Source: SZUA-430 sp964547645 (GTDB lineage: Bacteria; Pseudomonadota; Alphaproteobacteria; Micropepsales; Micropepsaceae). Taken from it: a DNA stretch of 13,318 bases. Below the pieces are notes generated by a model. It had not been told where the DNA came from and made no database searches. It was given only the letters and a program-made list of their open reading frames with translations. This document shows, piece by piece, positions 6,509 to 12,660 of the stretch (its first letter is position 1; the number at the start of each line of letters is the position of its first letter). The position numbers and the translations under genes were made by a program. The stretch lies in NCBI GenBank assembly GCA_964547645.1, contig CAZJOM010000095.1, positions 1-13,318 of the forward strand, written 5' to 3'.

Positions 6509-7117
6509 TTACTCCGGCGAAACTTCGGCGGTGGCGTTCGAACGGCGGGCCGAGAGAATTTCGGCGACCGACTTGCCACGCTTGTTGGCGATCATCTTCG
6601 GGCTCGATTGGCCCTTCAGCGCGTCGAACGTGGCGCGAACCATGTTGTACGGGTTCGAGGTGCCGACCGACTTCGCGACGACGTCGTGTACGCCAAGCGC
6701 ATCGAACACCGCGCGGAGCGGACCGCCGGCGATGATGCCGGTACCGACCGGCGCCGGACGCAGGATCACCAAGCCCGCGCCGTGGTGGCCGACGACTTCG
6801 TGATGCAGCGTGCGGCCTTCGCGCAGCGGAATGCGCACCAGCGATTTCTTCGCGGCCTCGGTCGCCTTGCGGACGGCTTCCGGCACTTCGCGCGCCTTGC
6901 CGTGACCGAAGCCGACGCGGCCCTTCTGGTCGCCGACGACGACGAGCGCGGCGAAGCCGAAGCGCTTACCGCCCTTCACCACCTTGGCGACGCGGTTGAT
7001 GTGGACGAGCTTGTCGACGAGTTCGCCACGCTCCTCCCGGTTGCCGCCGCCTTGGCGGTCACCGCGATCACGCCGTTCGCCACCGCGTCCGCGACGTTGT
7101 TCTCTTTCTTCGACCAT
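6509..7117 (-). CDS. rpsE: Small subunit ribosomal protein S5 (uS5)
   Basis: S5 is a 30S body protein at the mRNA entry site, involved in decoding accuracy and helicase action. The product has 202 residues. Residues 1-31 are an Arg/Gly/Glu-rich, probably disordered extension not found in E. coli S5. The double-stranded-RNA-binding domain follows, with NRVAKVVKGGKRFGFAALVVVGD at about 41-63 and GRVGFGHGKAREVP at 66-79. The C-terminal domain has GTGIIAGGPLRAVFDALG (125-142) and NKRGKSVAEIL (178-188). The ATG at 7117 lies 17 bases after rplR, with AGGCGGA upstream. Gene order rplR-rpsE-rpmD is standard. Confidence 0.98.
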   Translation of the reverse strand: MVEEREQRRGRGGERRDRGDRQGGGNREERGELVDKLVHINRVAKVVKGGKRFGFAALVVVGDQKGRVGFGHGKAREVPEAVRKATEAAKKSLVRIPLREGRTLHHEVVGHHGAGLVILRPAPVGTGIIAGGPLRAVFDALGVHDVVAKSVGTSNPYNMVRATFDALKGQSSPKMIANKRGKSVAEILSARRSNATAEVSPE

Positions 7118-7134
7118 AGACCGATCCGCCTCGA

Positions 7135-7506
7135 TTAAAAGTTCAATCCGCCCTCACGGGCGGCATCGCCGAGCGCCTTGACCCGGCCGTGATAGATGTA
7201 GCCGCCGCGATCGAAGACGACGTCTTTGACGCCGGCCTTTTTCGCGCGCTGCGCAACGAGCTTGCCCACGAGAGCGGCCGCGTCCTTGTCGCAACCCTTC
7301 CCCTTCGCCAGCGCCTTCTTCGTCTCTTCGTCGAGCGTCGAAGCGGCGGCGATCGTCACGCCCTTAACGTCATCGATGATCTGAGCATAGATATGCTTCG
7401 ACGAACGGAAGACGGACAGCCGCGGGCGATCGCCCGAGACCTTGCGCAGCTTGTAACGCGCGCGACGCTTGCGCCGCTCGAAAAGCTCTTGCCGGTTGAA
7501 TGCCAT
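7135..7506 (-). CDS. rplR: Large subunit ribosomal protein L18 (uL18)
   Basis: L18 binds 5S rRNA together with L5 and anchors it in the central protuberance of the 50S subunit. The 123-residue length fits bacterial L18. A basic N-terminal arm (RRKRRARYKLRK, 11-22) leads into RPRLSVFRSSKHIYAQIIDD (27-46), the conserved first strand-loop-strand of the domain. The C-terminal part holds VVFDRGGYIYHGRVKALGDAAREGGLNF, the family ending. The ATG at 7506 is nine bases after the rplF stop, and the gene ends 17 bases before rpsE. Nothing unusual is seen in it. Confidence 0.98.
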   Translation of the reverse strand: MAFNRQELFERRKRRARYKLRKVSGDRPRLSVFRSSKHIYAQIIDDVKGVTIAAASTLDEETKKALAKGKGCDKDAAALVGKLVAQRAKKAGVKDVVFDRGGYIYHGRVKALGDAAREGGLNF

Positions 7507-7515
7507 GGCTGCCTC

Positions 7516-8049
7516 TTACTTCTTCTTGCCTTCTTTGCGGCGGATCTTTTCTTCGGCGTACTTGATGCCCTTGCCCTTGTAAGGCTCCGGCTTGCGGTAC
7601 CCGCGAATTTCCGCCGCGACTTGACCAACCTTCTGCTTGTCCGATCCGGAGACCAGGATAAGCGTCGGCTTTTCGCACTTAATGTCGATACCGGCCGGGA
7701 TCGGGTAGACCACATCGTGGCTGTAGCCGAGCTGCAGCTGCAGGTTCTTGCCCTGGATCGCAGCGCGGAAACCGACGCCGGCAATTTCGAGCTGTTGGGA
7801 GAAGCCCTTCGACACGCCTTCAACGAGGTTGTTGACCAGCGTGCGCTGCAAGCCCCAACGGGCGCGCAGTTCGTCGGTCATCTCCTTCGGCTTCACCGTG
7901 ACCGACCCTTTGTCGATCGTCACGTCGATACCATCAACCACGCGCAGCGACAGTTCGCCCTTCGGGCCCTTCACCTTGACCTCACGATCCTTGATCGTGG
8001 CGGTCACGCCGGTCGGCAGCGCTATCGGCTTCTTACCAATTCGAGACAT
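7516..8049 (-). CDS. rplF: Large subunit ribosomal protein L6 (uL6)
   Basis: L6 is a two-domain 50S protein near the factor-binding site at the base of the L7/L12 stalk. The 177-residue product has the normal length. SRIGKKPI (2-9) is the conserved opening; the first domain runs to about residue 80 and the second, with SQQLEIAGVGFRA and then KPEPYKGKGIKY at 153-164 (the L6 signature), forms the rest. A lysine-rich end (RRKEGKKK) closes it. The ATG at 8049 aligns with family starts. It lies 32 bases after rpsH and nine before rplR, as in other spc operons. Confidence 0.98.
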   Translation of the reverse strand: MSRIGKKPIALPTGVTATIKDREVKVKGPKGELSLRVVDGIDVTIDKGSVTVKPKEMTDELRARWGLQRTLVNNLVEGVSKGFSQQLEIAGVGFRAAIQGKNLQLQLGYSHDVVYPIPAGIDIKCEKPTLILVSGSDKQKVGQVAAEIRGYRKPEPYKGKGIKYAEEKIRRKEGKKK

Positions 8050-8081
8050 CGTTTCTTACCCTTCCCGCGCCCGTTTGCTGC

Positions 8082-8480
8082 TTAGAACACGTGGCACAGA
8101 ACTTCGCCGCCCACATTCTGTTCGCGGGCGAGCGCGTCGGACATGACGCCCTTCGGCGTCGACAAAATCGAGATTCCAAGACCGTTGCGGACGGGCTTCA
8201 AATCCTTGATCGAGGAGTACACGCGACGGCCCGGCGTGGAGACCCTGCGGATCTCCTTAATCACGGGCTTGCCGTCGAAGTACTTGAGCTCGATCTCGAA
8301 CTCGGGCTTCGAGGCTGCGTGGGTCACTTCCGCGTAGCCGCGGATATAGCCTTCGCCGGCAAGCACGTCGAGGAGACGGCCGCGCAGTTTCGAGGCCGGC
8401 GACACGACCTTCGCTTGGCCGCGCTGTTGCGCGTTGCGAATGCGGGTCAGGAGATCGCCAATGGGATCGTTGATGGACAT
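8082..8480 (-). CDS. rpsH: Small subunit ribosomal protein S8 (uS8)
   Basis: S8 is a primary binder of helix 21 of 16S rRNA in the 30S body; in E. coli it also represses spc-operon translation by binding its mRNA. The 132-residue product begins SINDPIGDLLTRIRNAQ (2-18), the conserved N-terminal domain, and contains GLGISILSTPKGVMSD (100-115), the S8 signature whose serines and threonine contact rRNA. The C-terminus GGEVLCHVF is typical of alphaproteobacteria. The ATG at 8480 is 11 bases after rpsN. Whether it autoregulates here cannot be judged: I did not identify a convincing copy of the helix-21-like mRNA target near rplE. Confidence 0.98.
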   Translation of the reverse strand: MSINDPIGDLLTRIRNAQQRGQAKVVSPASKLRGRLLDVLAGEGYIRGYAEVTHAASKPEFEIELKYFDGKPVIKEIRRVSTPGRRVYSSIKDLKPVRNGLGISILSTPKGVMSDALAREQNVGGEVLCHVF

Positions 8481-8491
8481 ATCTTCTTCCC

Positions 8492-8797
8492 TTACCAGCT
8501 CGACTTAACCATGCCCGGGATCAACCCGTGGGAGGCCAGTTCGCGCAGTTTGATGCGGCACATTTTGAGTTTGCGGTAGTTCCCGCGCGAACGGCCGGTG
8601 AGTTCGCAGCGATTGCGAATCCGGTTCGGCGACGAGTTGCGCGGCAGCTCTGCGAGCTTGAGGCGCGCAGCAAAGCGATCCTCGGGCGGCAACGACATGT
8701 TGTTCGCTTGCTCCTTCAGCTTTACGCGCTTTGCCGCGTAACGCTTCACGAGGCCCGTACGCCGCTTGTTCTTCTCGATTGAACTTTTCTTCGCCAT
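8492..8797 (-). CDS. rpsN: Small subunit ribosomal protein S14 (uS14), zinc-independent long form
   Basis: S14 is a 30S head protein that packs against S3, S10 and S19. At 101 residues this is the long form. The conserved C-terminal block reads NRCELTGRSRG (62-72) and KLKMCRIKLRELASHGLIPG (76-95 region). Only two cysteines are present, at 64 and 80, rather than the two CxxC pairs of the short zinc-ribbon S14, so it should not need zinc. The start ATG at 8797 gives the usual MAKKSSIEKN opening. It lies 26 bases after rplE and 11 before rpsH. Confidence 0.98.
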   Translation of the reverse strand: MAKKSSIEKNKRRTGLVKRYAAKRVKLKEQANNMSLPPEDRFAARLKLAELPRNSSPNRIRNRCELTGRSRGNYRKLKMCRIKLRELASHGLIPGMVKSSW

Positions 8798-8823
8798 GTC
8801 GTCGTCTTCGCCTTAAGGTTTCG

Positions 8824-9570
8824 TCACTTCGCGAACGGCATCTGGAAGGCGGAAAGCAGTTCTTTCGCCTCGTCGTCCGTTTTCGCGGTCGTGCAAATCG
8901 TGATGTCCATGCCCCAGACCGTATCGATCTTGTCGTAGTCGATTTCCGGGAACACGATGTGTTCCTTTAGGCCCATCGAGTAGTTACCACGGCCGTCGAA
9001 GCTCTTTGGCGATACGCCGCGGAAGTCGCGAACGCGCGGCAGCGCGATCGTGATCAGACGATCGAGGAAGTCGTACATGCGGTCCTTGCGCAGCGTAACC
9101 TTCGCGCCCAGGGGCATGTTCTCACGCACCTTGAAGTTCGAGATCGCGATGCGGGCCTTCGTCACGACGGGCTTTTGGCCTGCGATCAGCGCAAGGTCGC
9201 GGGTTGCAGACTGGATCTTCTTCGTGTCCGCGGTCGTTTCGCCGACACCCATGTTGATGACGATCTTGTCGAGCTTGGGCACCTGCATCGGGTTCGTGTA
9301 GGCGAACTTCGCGATCAGAGCCTTGCGGACGACTTCGTCGTAACGCTTCTTTTGGCGCGGAATGTATTTCTGACCAGCCGGAAGCGTGATCGCCTTCGCG
9401 CGTTGGGATTCGCTCTGCGTCGAGACCGCGGGGCCGGTCGCCGCTTCGGCGCCCTTGCCGCGAGCCTTTTTCTCGGCGCGCTTTTCCTCGGTCTTGGAGG
9501 GCGGCGGCCCTTTGGGACCTTCGCCTTCGCCCTTCGCCGGCTTTTTGGTCTTGGCTTCTTTCTCAGACAT
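8824..9570 (-). CDS. rplE: Large subunit ribosomal protein L5 (uL5) with long charged N-terminal extension
   Basis: L5 binds 5S rRNA with L18 and reaches across the subunit interface to S13 and P-site tRNA. The conserved domain begins near residue 74 and contains MQVPKLDKIVINMGVGE (95-111), KPVVTKARIAISNFKVRE and the pair DFRGVSPKSFDGRGNYSMG and FPEIDYDK. The whole product is 248 residues against about 180-185 in most bacteria: the methionine of MQVP is residue 95 here and 26 in E. coli. The added N-terminal 69 residues are rich in Lys, Glu, Ala, Gly and Pro (for example KGEGEGPKGPPPSK) and look disordered. The ATG at 9570 overlaps the end of rplX by eight bases and has GGGGA eight bases upstream; no other methionine occurs before the conserved domain, so the extension is probably real. 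Confidence 0.96.
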   Translation of the reverse strand: MSEKEAKTKKPAKGEGEGPKGPPPSKTEEKRAEKKARGKGAEAATGPAVSTQSESQRAKAITLPAGQKYIPRQKKRYDEVVRKALIAKFAYTNPMQVPKLDKIVINMGVGETTADTKKIQSATRDLALIAGQKPVVTKARIAISNFKVRENMPLGAKVTLRKDRMYDFLDRLITIALPRVRDFRGVSPKSFDGRGNYSMGLKEHIVFPEIDYDKIDTVWGMDITICTTAKTDDEAKELLSAFQMPFAK

Positions 9571-9898
9571 CGATCACTTCCCCGGACTTCTTCGCAAAGC
9601 GAACCTTGCGGCCGTCCTGCAGCGTCTTGAACCCAATACGCGTCGCCTCACCCGTCTTCGGGTCGACGTGAGCGACGCTTGAAATGTGAATCGGCGCTTC
9701 CTTGGCAACGATGCCGCCTTGGCTGCGCGCAGATTGCTTCGTGTGGCGCTTGACCATGTTCACGCCAGAGACGAGGACGCGGTCTTCATCCTTGTAGACG
9801 CGCAAGATCTCGCCGATGCGCGGCTTTTGATCCTTGCGCTTGCGCTCTTCGCCCGCGATGACCATCACGCGGTCGCCTTTTTTGAATTTCGCGGCCAT
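9563..9898 (-). CDS. rplX: Large subunit ribosomal protein L24 (uL24) with altered KOW loop
   Basis: L24 is an assembly initiator of the 50S subunit and lies next to the exit tunnel. The 111-residue product begins AAKFKKGDRVMVIAG (2-16), the first strand of the KOW domain, and continues with GVNMVKRHTKQ (45-55), GIVAKEAPIHISSVAHVDP (62-80) and a GFK ending block, all family-typical. The loop that normally reads G-K/R-D-K-G-K is replaced by EERKRKDQKPRIGE (17-30), about six residues longer than in E. coli-like or other alphaproteobacterial L24 as I recall them. The ATG at 9898 is three bases after the rplN stop, and the stop at 9563 overlaps rplE by eight bases. Confidence 0.97.
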   Translation of the reverse strand: MAAKFKKGDRVMVIAGEERKRKDQKPRIGEILRVYKDEDRVLVSGVNMVKRHTKQSARSQGGIVAKEAPIHISSVAHVDPKTGEATRIGFKTLQDGRKVRFAKKSGEVIDV

Positions 9899-9901
9899 GG
9901 C

Positions 9902-10270
9902 TTACAGAACCTCCGGCGCCAGCGAGACGATCTTCATGTGGTTCTTGGCGCGAAGTTCGCGCGTGACCGGTCCGAAGATGCGCGTGCCCACGGGCTCGCC
10001 CTGATTGTTGATCAAGACCGCGGCATTGCGGTCGAAACGAATGCAGCTGCCGTCGGCGCGGCGGACTTCCTTGGCCGTGCGCACGACGACGGCCTTCATG
10101 ACGTCGCCTTTTTTCACGCGGCCGCGCGGGATCGCTTCCTTGATCGAAACGACGATAACGTCGCCGACGGTCGCGTAGCGGCGCTGAGCGCCACCCAGCA
10201 CCTTAATGCACATGACGCGCCGCGCGCCCGAGTTGTCGGCGACGTCCAAGTTGGTTGTCATCTGGATCAT
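9902..10270 (-). CDS. rplN: Large subunit ribosomal protein L14 (uL14)
   Basis: L14 lies at the 50S interface, contributes to bridges with 16S rRNA, and is the target of the silencing factor RsfS. The 122-residue length is exactly that usual in bacteria. It opens MIQMTTNLDVADNSGA (1-16), has the glycine-basic loop GAQRRYATVGDVIVVSIKEA (27-46) and the L14 signature DGSCIRFDRNAAVLIN (73-88), and ends with RELRAKNHMKIVSLAPEVL. The ATG at 10270 aligns with family starts. It lies 22 bases after rpsQ, where the E. coli spc operon begins; I see no clear promoter in that short gap, so S10 and spc segments are probably one transcript here. Confidence 0.98.
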   Translation of the reverse strand: MIQMTTNLDVADNSGARRVMCIKVLGGAQRRYATVGDVIVVSIKEAIPRGRVKKGDVMKAVVVRTAKEVRRADGSCIRFDRNAAVLINNQGEPVGTRIFGPVTRELRAKNHMKIVSLAPEVL

Positions 10271-10292
10271 GGGCGTAGTGCCTTTTCTTTGC

Positions 10293-10541
10293 TCAGGCTT
10301 TGGACGCGGCTGCGTCGTAGAGAACTTCCCAACGCTTCAACTTCGACAAGGGGCGGCATTCTTGAATGCGCACGGTGTCGCCGGACTTGAAGCGGCTTTG
10401 TTCGTCATGGGCGTGGTAGCGCTTCGAACGACGCAAGGTCTTGCCGAGCACCGGATGGATGAAGCGGCGCTCCACCTCGACGATGACCGTCTTCGTGTTC
10501 TTGTCGCTGACAACGACGCCTTGGAGAATTCTTTTCGGCAT
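10293..10541 (-). CDS. rpsQ: Small subunit ribosomal protein S17 (uS17)
   Basis: S17 is a primary 16S rRNA binder in the 30S body with an OB fold. With the start at ATG 10541 the product is 82 residues, the usual size. It opens MPKRILQGVVVSDKNTKTV (1-19), contains RSKRYHAHDE (38-47), and has the family signature GDTVRIQECRPLSK (54-67). GAGG overlapping the rpmC stop lies eight bases before this ATG and decides the start. An in-frame ATG at 10607 would add 22 residues inside rpmC with no family support. The gene lies ten bases after rpmC and 22 before rplN. Confidence 0.97.
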   Translation of the reverse strand: MPKRILQGVVVSDKNTKTVIVEVERRFIHPVLGKTLRRSKRYHAHDEQSRFKSGDTVRIQECRPLSKLKRWEVLYDAAASKA

Positions 10542-10551
10542 TGCTCTCGCC

Positions 10552-10755
10552 TCAGGCCTTGGCTTTGGCCCGGGACTTTTCGCCCAGGACGGTGTTGATC
10601 TTGGCAATCGTGCGGCGCACGACGCGAACCCGCGCGGTCTTTTCCAGCTGGCCGGTCGCCTTCTGAAAGCGCAGGTTGAACTGTTCCTTGCGCAGCTTGA
10701 CGAGTTCGTCGTCGAGCTGGTCTTGCGTCATGGCGCGGAGATCGGTGCTTTTCAT
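10552..10755 (-). CDS. rpmC: Large subunit ribosomal protein L29 (uL29)
   Basis: L29 is a small two-helix 50S protein near the tunnel exit, where with L23 it forms part of the docking site for trigger factor and signal recognition particle. The 67-residue product has the expected antiparallel helical hairpin: residues 9-33 (TQDQLDDELVKLRKEQFNLRFQ region) and 39-57, with KTARVRVVRRTIAKINT as the family signature. A short KSRAKAKA tail ends it. The ATG at 10755 is 11 bases after the rplP stop, with GGGAG overlapping that intergenic gap. Confidence 0.98.
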   Translation of the reverse strand: MKSTDLRAMTQDQLDDELVKLRKEQFNLRFQKATGQLEKTARVRVVRRTIAKINTVLGEKSRAKAKA

Positions 10756-10766
10756 CTTTCAGCTCC

Positions 10767-11186
10767 CTATTCCGTATGGCCCAAACGGGTGACGAACTTC
10801 GTGCGGATCGGAAGCTTCGCGGCCGCAAGGCCAAGTGCTTCCTTCGCGGTTGCGCTGGTCACGCCGTCGACCTCGAAGAGGACGCGGCCCGGCTTCACGC
10901 GGCAAGCCCAGAACTCCGGCGCGCCCTTACCGGCGCCCATGCGGACTTCGGCCGGCTTCTTCGACACGGGGATGTCCGGGAACATGCGGATCCACACACG
11001 GCCTTGACGCTTCATCGCGCGGGTGATCGCACGACGCGCGGCTTCGATCTGACGCGCGGTGACGCGATCGGGTTCAAGCGCCTTCAGACCAAACTCGCCG
11101 TAGTCGAGCGTGTTGGCAGAGGTCGCCTTGCCACGAATGCGGCCCTTAAACTGTTTGCGAAACTTGGTGCGCTTTGGTTGCAGCAT
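10767..11186 (-). CDS. rplP: Large subunit ribosomal protein L16 (uL16)
   Basis: L16 is a late-assembling 50S protein that helps form the A-site tRNA elbow contact and the peptidyl transferase surroundings. The 139-residue product opens MLQPKRTKFRKQFKGR (1-16), carries RAMKRQGRVWIRMFPDIPVSKKP (56-78), and RMGAGKGAPEFWACRVKPGR (82-101). Arg82 corresponds to E. coli Arg81, which the oxygenase RoxA/YcfD hydroxylates in gammaproteobacteria; whether this happens here is unknown. It ends with TAG, unlike its neighbours, which use TAA or TGA. The ATG at 11186 is 18 bases after rpsC and the stop is 11 bases before rpmC. Confidence 0.98.
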   Translation of the reverse strand: MLQPKRTKFRKQFKGRIRGKATSANTLDYGEFGLKALEPDRVTARQIEAARRAITRAMKRQGRVWIRMFPDIPVSKKPAEVRMGAGKGAPEFWACRVKPGRVLFEVDGVTSATAKEALGLAAAKLPIRTKFVTRLGHTE

Positions 11187-11204
11187 GGTTCAATCCAATT
11201 TCTC

Positions 11205-11927
11205 TCAGCCCGCCGGCGCCGGTGCAGGGCGCGGCGTGCGGGGTTGGTTGCCGCCTTCTTGCGCTTCGCTCATCCGCTTGTCCTGGGCCATCGGGTCGTG
11301 TTCCAGGATCTCGCCCTTGAACACCCAAACCTTCACGCCGCAGGTGCCATAGGCCGTCTTCGCCGTCGCGACACCGAAGTCGATGTCGGCGCGCAGCGTA
11401 TGGAGGGGAACGCGGCCTTCACGGTACCATTCGACTCGGGCGATTTCGGCGCCACCGAGACGGCCGCCGCAGTTGATGCGGATGCCCAGTGCGCCGAGCT
11501 TCAGCGCCGACTGCACCGCGCGCTTCATGGCGCGGCGGAAGGATACGCGGCGCTCGAGTTGCTGGGCGATGCTTTCGGCGATCAGATGCGCATCGACTTC
11601 GGGCTTGCGAATTTCGACGATGTTCAGATGAACTTCGCTCTTTGTGAACTTGCCCAGGTCCGACTTCAACTTTTCGATGTCGGCGCCCTTCTTGCCGATG
11701 ACGACGCCCGGACGTGCCGAGTGGATCGTCACGCGGCACTTCTTGTGCGGGCGTTCGATGATGATGCGCGCGACTCCGGCCTGCTTGAGCTTGTCGAGCA
11801 GGTACTCCCGGATCTTCAGATCTTCGTGCAGCAACTGACCATACTCGCGGCGATCGGCGAACCAGCGCGAATCCCACGTGCGGTTGATGCCGAGGCGGAG
11901 CCCGACCGGATTTACTTTTTGACCCAT
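11205..11927 (-). CDS. rpsC: Small subunit ribosomal protein S3 (uS3)
   Basis: S3 lies on the 30S head at the mRNA entry channel and takes part in mRNA unwinding with S4 and S5. The 240-residue product opens GQKVNPVGLRLGI (2-14). The KH type 2 domain has the GXXG loop GKKG at 78-81 within RPGVVIGKKGADIEKL. The C-terminal domain contains GRLGGAEIARVEWYREGRVPLHTLRADIDFG (in two adjoining blocks), followed by YGTCGVKVWVFKGE. A Pro/Ala/Gly-rich tail (QPRTPRPAPAPAG) ends it, of a kind common in alphaproteobacteria. The ATG at 11927 shares one base with the rplV stop (TGATG), so translation is probably coupled. Confidence 0.98.
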   Translation of the reverse strand: MGQKVNPVGLRLGINRTWDSRWFADRREYGQLLHEDLKIREYLLDKLKQAGVARIIIERPHKKCRVTIHSARPGVVIGKKGADIEKLKSDLGKFTKSEVHLNIVEIRKPEVDAHLIAESIAQQLERRVSFRRAMKRAVQSALKLGALGIRINCGGRLGGAEIARVEWYREGRVPLHTLRADIDFGVATAKTAYGTCGVKVWVFKGEILEHDPMAQDKRMSEAQEGGNQPRTPRPAPAPAG

Positions 11928-12373
11928 CAGGCGGCCTCCTTCTTTGCCGCTGCCGGCTTCTTAGCGCCGGGCTTGCCCTTCGATTTCTTCTTCTTTTCTT
12001 CCTGCTTCTCTTCGCGCACGACGATCGTGAGTTCCGAGAACGGCTTCAATATGCTGGCGCCGCGGCCGCGACCGCGGGCGTGAAAGCGCTTGAGGACCAT
12101 GTCCTTGCCGGTCCACGCCTGGGCGACGATCAGATCGTCAACGTCGAGGTTGTGGTTGTTCTCGGCATTGGCGACGGCGGACTTCAAGACCTTGAGCACA
12201 TCGTTCGAGATGCGCTTGTTCGAGAACGTCAGATCGGCGATCGCGCGCTCGACCTTCTTGCCGCGGATCATGCCGGCGACGAGGTTGAGCTTGTACTGCG
12301 AGGTCCGGATCATGCGGCCGATGGCTTGCGCCTCGTTGTCGGCAAGCGAGCGGTCTTTGGACGGTTTACCCAT
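11927..12373 (-). CDS. rplV: Large subunit ribosomal protein L22 (uL22) with Lys/Ala-rich tail
   Basis: L22 has a globular domain on the 50S surface and a long hairpin that lines the peptide exit tunnel and its constriction with L4. Residues 1-118 match the family, with SQYKLNLVAGMIRGKK (25-40), and the signature FHARGRGRGASILKPFSELTI (97-117) covers the hairpin end. E. coli L22 has 110 residues; here there are 148 because residues 121-148 add a basic tail (EEKQEEKKKKSKGKPGAKK and on) that is probably disordered. The ATG at 12373 shares one base with the rpsS stop (TAATG), and its own stop shares one base with rpsC, so the three genes are likely translated in a coupled way. Confidence 0.97.
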   Translation of the reverse strand: MGKPSKDRSLADNEAQAIGRMIRTSQYKLNLVAGMIRGKKVERAIADLTFSNKRISNDVLKVLKSAVANAENNHNLDVDDLIVAQAWTGKDMVLKRFHARGRGRGASILKPFSELTIVVREEKQEEKKKKSKGKPGAKKPAAAKKEAA

Positions 12374-12654
12374 TAGGCGCCCCTCTTCACTTTCTTGTCG
12401 CCGGCGTGACCGTGGAAGGTGCGCGTGGGCGAGAATTCGCCGAACTTGTGGCCGACCATTTCTTCGGACACGAGAACGGGGATGTGCTTCTGGCCGTTGT
12501 AGACGCCGAAGGTCAGGCCGACGAACTGCGGCAGGATCGTGGAGCGGCGGCTCCAGATCTTGATCACTTCGCGACGGCCGGACTTGTGAACGGCTTCTGC
12601 CTTTTTCAGCAGATAGCCGTCGACGAACGGTCCCTTCCAGACTGAACGTGCCAT
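12373..12654 (-). CDS. rpsS: Small subunit ribosomal protein S19 (uS19)
   Basis: S19 is a 30S head protein that works with S13 and contacts the large subunit near the A-site finger. The 93-residue product has the usual size. It opens MARSVWKGPFVDGYLLKK (1-18), has SRRSTILPQFVGLTFGVYNG (35-54) and the family signature MVGHKFGEFSPTR with TFHGHAGDKK directly after it (66-88). The ATG at 12654 lies six bases after the rplB stop, and the stop overlaps rplV by one base. Nothing unusual is seen. Confidence 0.98.
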   Translation of the reverse strand: MARSVWKGPFVDGYLLKKAEAVHKSGRREVIKIWSRRSTILPQFVGLTFGVYNGQKHIPVLVSEEMVGHKFGEFSPTRTFHGHAGDKKVKRGA

Positions 12655-12660
12655 ACGCCT

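Noticed and set aside
10542..10607. Longer rpsQ starting at ATG 10607
   Set aside because: The added 22 residues lie inside rpmC and do not match S17; the ATG at 10541 has a good ribosome binding site and gives the normal length.
10776..12083. Plus-strand open frame of 435 codons across rplP, rpsC and part of rplV
   Set aside because: It is antisense to three conserved ribosomal protein genes and has a composition typical of a shadow frame; no domain or ribosome binding site supports it.
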